A stretch of DNA of 46,119 nucleotides, taken from Kiritimatiellia bacterium (GTDB taxonomy: Bacteria; Verrucomicrobiota; Kiritimatiellia; RFP12; UBA1067). The stretch lies in the NCBI GenBank assembly GCA_028686345.1, contig JAQUCE010000030.1, positions 1 to 46,119 on the forward strand. Direction: 5' to 3'. This document shows, in pieces, positions 43,116-46,119 of the stretch. The notes below the pieces were generated by a model that was not told the DNA's origin, ran no database searches, and saw only the letters and a program-made list of their open reading frames with translations. Each line of letters starts with the position of its first letter. The stretch's first letter is position 1. Position numbers and translations under genes: made by a program.

Positions 43116-43431
43116 GTACTCTATAGAGTGGGCCGATCCTGCTAAACAGGACCTCTTTGAAATTGCGGATTTTATTGCTCAGGAGTCTCCTGATAGCGCA
43201 CGCAGAGTTGTGAAAAATATCAAAGACAAGATAGACGGGCTTTATGCAAACCCGAAGCGCGGTCGAGTTGTCCCTGAATTAGCAAAACATGGAATTACGG
43301 TTTACAGGGAGTTGATCATAGCACCTTGGCGCGTAATATATAAAATTGAAAAAGGGTGTGTTTGTATCGAAGTTGTGATTGATGGCCGCCGCAATCTTGA
43401 GGATCTATTGTTCCTGAGAATTATGCGTTGA
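43108..43431 (+). CDS. RelE/ParE-family toxin
   Basis: 107 aa from ATG 43108; the overlap with the antitoxin gene supports this start. MNEYSIEWADPAKQDLFEIA, ESPDSARRVVKNIKDKI, PKRGRVVPELAKHGI, YRELIIAPWRVIYKI and VEVVIDGRRNLEDLL-like text cover the full RelE/ParE fold. ParE members poison gyrase and RelE members cut mRNA at the ribosome; the sequence alone does not decide, although ParE-like features (YRELI..PWRVIYKI, DGRRNLEDLL) lean to the ParE group. Unlike its neighbours the pair is intact. Confidence 0.93.
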   Translation: MNEYSIEWADPAKQDLFEIADFIAQESPDSARRVVKNIKDKIDGLYANPKRGRVVPELAKHGITVYRELIIAPWRVIYKIEKGCVCIEVVIDGRRNLEDLLFLRIMR

Positions 43432-43843
43432 GTCAAACCGGCGAATTTGCAGAGCATCTTCGCTGCCACGGGCCTGACCAAGCTGTTGCGTTGCCGGGTA
43501 TAAACAACAGCCACTTTCACATCGAAAAATTCACATGCACTCTATAACTTTTTCAACAGGCAGCGGTTCTATGTAATTAGGATTCCGGATTGTAAAACAA
43601 GAAAACTAATTTAAAGGAATGTTGTTTTCGCTTATGAGGGCTTAAAGGGTTTCAATAAATTGTTAGTGAATTGCTGCTTCAGCACAATCTGGAGTTGCTG
43701 TAGTCTGGTGTCCGTGATTTCATTGTAACGGATAATGCGAGATCAAACCGTACCTGCAGGCATAAACTCGTCGCATTTAAGGTCTCAATAACCCGCTTTG
43801 GAGCAGCCTTCCGTCTTCGCACTAGCAGCTACGCCGGACACGG

Positions 43844-43955
43844 AAAGGCTGGACAACAAACCTTACGCAGCAGCCAGCAGCCTAAAGGCTGGACAACAAA
43901 CCTTACGCAGCAGCCAGCAGCCTAAAGGCTGGACAACAAACCTTACGTAGCAGCC
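43844..43955. repeat. 40-bp tandem repeat
   Basis: Two identical 40-bp units (43844-43883 and 43884-43923, starting AAAGGCTGGACAACAAACC) and a partial third with one visible change. The third unit continues into the dispersed CCTTACGCAGCAGCC element, so the array seems to have grown from the end of that element. There are no spacers, so it is not a CRISPR array. Confidence 0.9.
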
Positions 43956-44176
43956 TTTTGTTGTTCACGCTTCAGTGTGCTCTTTGTCCTCTGACTCGTT
44001 ATTGAGAACTTACCTTCGCTTCCCCAAACGTACAGCGTTTGTTACTAAATGATTAGCGTGGCACGACACTTTCGCGCGCCGGCACGGTCAGTGCCACCAT
44101 TCTAAAGCTGTGGATCGCGTGACACTTGGTTGCCGCGTTTTTTCAGCTTGCGCAGCTGCGTGCTCTTTATTAAGAG

Positions 44177-44271
44177 TGGGAGGGGCATCCTGCCCCTCGG
44201 CTGTCTTAGAGGGGCTGGAAGCCCCTCCCACGTTGGAAGATGAGGGGCTGGAAGCCCCTCCCACGTTGGAA
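44177..44271. repeat. Triple GGGGC hairpin array
   Basis: GAGGGGCATCCTGCCCCTC (about 44180-44198) is followed by two identical 30-bp units (44209-44238 and 44242-44271), each with AGGGGCT-GGA-AGCCCCT and a CCCACGTTGGAA tail. Strong stems between convergent genes; they may act as transcription barriers. Confidence 0.85.
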
Positions 44272-44320
44272 ATAACTTGATCACTTGGTCGCTACGCAGT
44301 CGCGTGGCTGGTTTGGATGG

Positions 44321-46119
44321 TTACCTGACTCTGACGCGGAAGAAGGTTGCGCCAGTGCTCTGCGCTAGCGTGATTGAGATTATGCCGCCGGTGCCCGGGA
44401 TATCAATGCAGTTGTCAACCGGCGTCCAGAGCGCATCAATCAGTTGCGGGGTTGATTCAACCGTGTAGCTTTGTCCAATAACGGTTGTCCAGCTCAGGCG
44501 ATGGCCGGTAGCCTCTGGCGCAAAGAGTTTGATGACAAATACGCTCTGCGGGTCGCTGGCATCGGTTCCAGCCAGCTCTTCATGGCCGGTGGTTGTTCCA
44601 TCCTGGTCATAATCGCCCCGGGGATCAAGAATCAGGGCGGCCAATTCCAGGCTTTCACCGCTGTTTCCAATTGGATCGGAGGGGGTAATGGTGATAGTGC
44701 TGTGTTGATCAAGTCGGGCCGTCATGGAGAGCAGGGTGCTGAGCGCGTTGCTGCAGGCTCCCAGCAGCTCGCCGCCGCTGCGGATGGTGTAGGTCACAGG
44801 ATTATGCAACGGAGTGTCAGTTGCCGGCGGCCAGGTGAGCGAGATCTGGTTGGTTGTGAGCAGGTAGTCGCCGCCACGTCCCCGCGGCCCGGCTGTTAAG
44901 CCTCCGGCGGTGAACTGCGGTGCAATGTTATCAACCGCGAATATTTTTGTCTGAACTGTTTCAAACCAGGGTGAGGCGGCGGTGATTTGCATGTAGATGT
45001 TGGAACTCCAGCCAATATCAACCTCTGGTGCGGCGCTGTTCCAGACGGCAGTGATCAGGTTGGTCACAGGAATGGAGTTGGTGGCAGCCGGGATGTTTTC
45101 AATTATGCCATCAGCTGCATAGTCCGGCATGTTGGTGTGGGAGGGTTGGAGGGTGATGTTGGTGAGCGACGCGCTGTGCCAGTGGTGTCCGCGCTCCTGC
45201 GACCACTCCAGCTTCACGGTTACAGGTTCCTGGTCGTGTTCGTGGATTTGGGTGTTAAGGGCGACAGTGCCATTGCCGTTGGTGATCTGTGCGACCGAGT
45301 AGTGCAGCAGTGCTGGAGGCTGGCGGATTTTCAGCTGCCAGTAGAACGAGTGCCTGGGGTTGATTGGGTCGTTGCTGTTGAGGATCAGCGTTGTGTTTTC
45401 GTCGCGCGAGGCGCAGACCTGCGGCAGGTTACGCCAGAGCAGCTCGCTCAGGTAGCCGGGTGCTGTAATGAAAGGGTTTGTCTGTGGCAGGGTGTATGTG
45501 AAACCTGCGGGAGGCGCTGCGGGTGAGATGAGGATGTCGTCAATGTACCATCCCTCAAGGTCGGTGTTGTCGTCACCGCCATACACAAAGCGGAAGATCA
45601 CACTCTGCCCTTCAAGTCCGTTCTTTTCCGGGCAGGCAGTCATCAGATCAAAGACCGCAGTTGTCCAAACTGTGCCGGTTCCGGCAAAACAGGGTGTCAA
45701 GTCAGGCCAGGGCGACTGCGGATAGCCATAGATAGTATGGGTGTAGGGGCCGTCCAGGAGGTGGAAGCTGCTGCCGCCATCAATTGAGTATTCCACGATG
45801 CCGCCGTCAAAGGCCCGCGATGGATCAACCCTGAGGTATGTCTCCGAAGCGATCCAGTAGGCAAAGGAGAGCTGCGCATTTGCGCCAATGGTGACTGCTG
45901 GCATGGCGATGGAGGCGTGATGCGCAGCCCCTCTGGTTGATGTTAACGCGGCATGCAGCGCGTAGGGAGGTGAGAAGGTGCGATTGGTGGATGTATCCCA
46001 GGGCTGTTCAATTGACAGGGTGTTCCAGTTATAGAGTTGGTCAAGCGATGGTGAGAGAAACTTCTCCTCTTTGCCAAAGCTGAGGTTCCAGTTCAGGAGG
46101 GCATTGCCGCGGTTAAAGA
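44321..46119 (-). CDS. Large secreted protein with MAM/choice-of-anchor domain, partial
   Basis: At least 599 codons; the frame is open to the window edge, so the N-terminus is outside. The visible part begins NWNLSFGKEEKFLSPSLDQL and has a MAM- or choice-of-anchor-J-like beta sandwich (LSFAYWIASETYLRVDPSRA, VEYSIDGGSSFHLLDGPYT, FRFVYGGDDNTDLEGWYIDD). It continues with TLILNSNDPINPRHSFYWQL, several immunoglobulin- or fibronectin-like segments, a dockerin-like calcium motif (DYDQDGTTTGHEELAGTDAS) and a C-terminal strand pair (GQSYTVESTPQLIDALWTPV, ATFFRVRVR) common in PVC secreted proteins. It is probably an exported peptidase or adhesin; no catalytic motif lies inside the window. Confidence 0.8.
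   Translation of the reverse strand, partial: FNRGNALLNWNLSFGKEEKFLSPSLDQLYNWNTLSIEQPWDTSTNRTFSPPYALHAALTSTRGAAHHASIAMPAVTIGANAQLSFAYWIASETYLRVDPSRAFDGGIVEYSIDGGSSFHLLDGPYTHTIYGYPQSPWPDLTPCFAGTGTVWTTAVFDLMTACPEKNGLEGQSVIFRFVYGGDDNTDLEGWYIDDILISPAAPPAGFTYTLPQTNPFITAPGYLSELLWRNLPQVCASRDENTTLILNSNDPINPRHSFYWQLKIRQPPALLHYSVAQITNGNGTVALNTQIHEHDQEPVTVKLEWSQERGHHWHSASLTNITLQPSHTNMPDYAADGIIENIPAATNSIPVTNLITAVWNSAAPEVDIGWSSNIYMQITAASPWFETVQTKIFAVDNIAPQFTAGGLTAGPRGRGGDYLLTTNQISLTWPPATDTPLHNPVTYTIRSGGELLGACSNALSTLLSMTARLDQHSTITITPSDPIGNSGESLELAALILDPRGDYDQDGTTTGHEELAGTDASDPQSVFVIKLFAPEATGHRLSWTTVIGQSYTVESTPQLIDALWTPVDNCIDIPGTGGIISITLAQSTGATFFRVRVR

Larger units (their letters stand above)
43432..44320. 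repeat. 889-bp gap with tandem repeats and hairpins
   Basis: No gene. It holds a block shared with 40571-40611 (43782-43808), a 40-bp tandem repeat (43844-43955), a copy of the CCTTACGCAGCAGCC element (43941-44029; also 29478-29617), an AAACGTACAGCGTTTGTTA hairpin (44030-44048) and three GGGGC hairpins (44177-44271). 43432-43780 shows nothing recognisable beyond A+T-rich sequence. Confidence 0.75.

Noticed and set aside
43844..43955. Possible CRISPR array
   Set aside because: The 40-bp units are contiguous without spacers and no cas genes are present.

Overview
The window looks like a chromosomal piece of a free-living, polysaccharide-degrading bacterium of the PVC superphylum, most likely Kiritimatiellota or a close Lentisphaerae/Verrucomicrobia relative. 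The reasons are the giant secreted proteins with autotransporter-associated beta-strand repeats, DUF2341 and LamG domains; glycosidases with Sec signals, each next to its own regulators; a ParE/ParC pair of the Bacteroidetes/Chlamydia type; a sigma-70 with a long acidic N-terminus; and intergenic spaces packed with palindromic repeats. The assignment is an inference from gene content; there is no rRNA in the window.

Layout. 1-2813: 3' part of a surface/secreted adhesin-like gene (+). 2814-3379: repeats. 3380-8110 (-): topoisomerase IV ParE-ParC and an exported cyclophilin. 8403-11863 (+): rpoD, a membrane-tethered RRM RNA-binding protein with a terminator, and a membrane-anchored Hedgehog-N/M15-like protein. 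11920-15423 (+): a GH78-like alpha-L-rhamnosidase, a DUF2752 protein and a secreted carbohydrate-binding-like protein. 15490-17087 (+): an A+T-rich restriction-modification pair with a YhdJ-like adenine methyltransferase. 17314-19405 (+): an SGNH hydrolase and the radical-SAM protein AmrS. 19465-29246 (mostly -): a catabolic region with a decayed glycosidase, a LamG protein, a NarL-type response regulator and its kinase, a frameshifted large glycosidase, a decayed surface-protein gene (+) and a frameshifted MGH1-like glycosidase. 29615-34559 (-): a FixL/FixJ-like pair, an alpha/beta hydrolase and a stand-alone AICAR transformylase. 35552-36448 (-): UV endonuclease UvsE. 36868-39645 (+): an ABC ATPase and GlpD. 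40638-43431 (+): a defence-gene graveyard (RadC without its JAMM motif, an hsdR remnant fused by deletion to an hsdS remnant, a RAYT transposase stub) followed by an intact Phd/RelE-type toxin-antitoxin pair. 44321-46119 (-): another large secreted protein, cut by the window edge.

How the parts work together. The glycosidase, sensor kinase and response regulator at 26054-21422 look like one operon. A perfect 8-3-8 palindrome lies exactly 22 nt upstream of a -10-like hexamer in front of this operon, and the same arrangement occurs in front of the LamG ORF at 21246. This suggests a small local regulon in which the NarL-type regulator activates carbohydrate-use genes and itself.

Non-coding DNA. 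At least ten families of short palindromic or composite repeats fill nearly every long gap. One family of about 96 bp has CTAAAGCAGC ends, and those ends supply the TAA stop codons of both parC and the AICAR transformylase gene. A RAYT fragment in the same window offers a plausible link to REP-type repeat spread.
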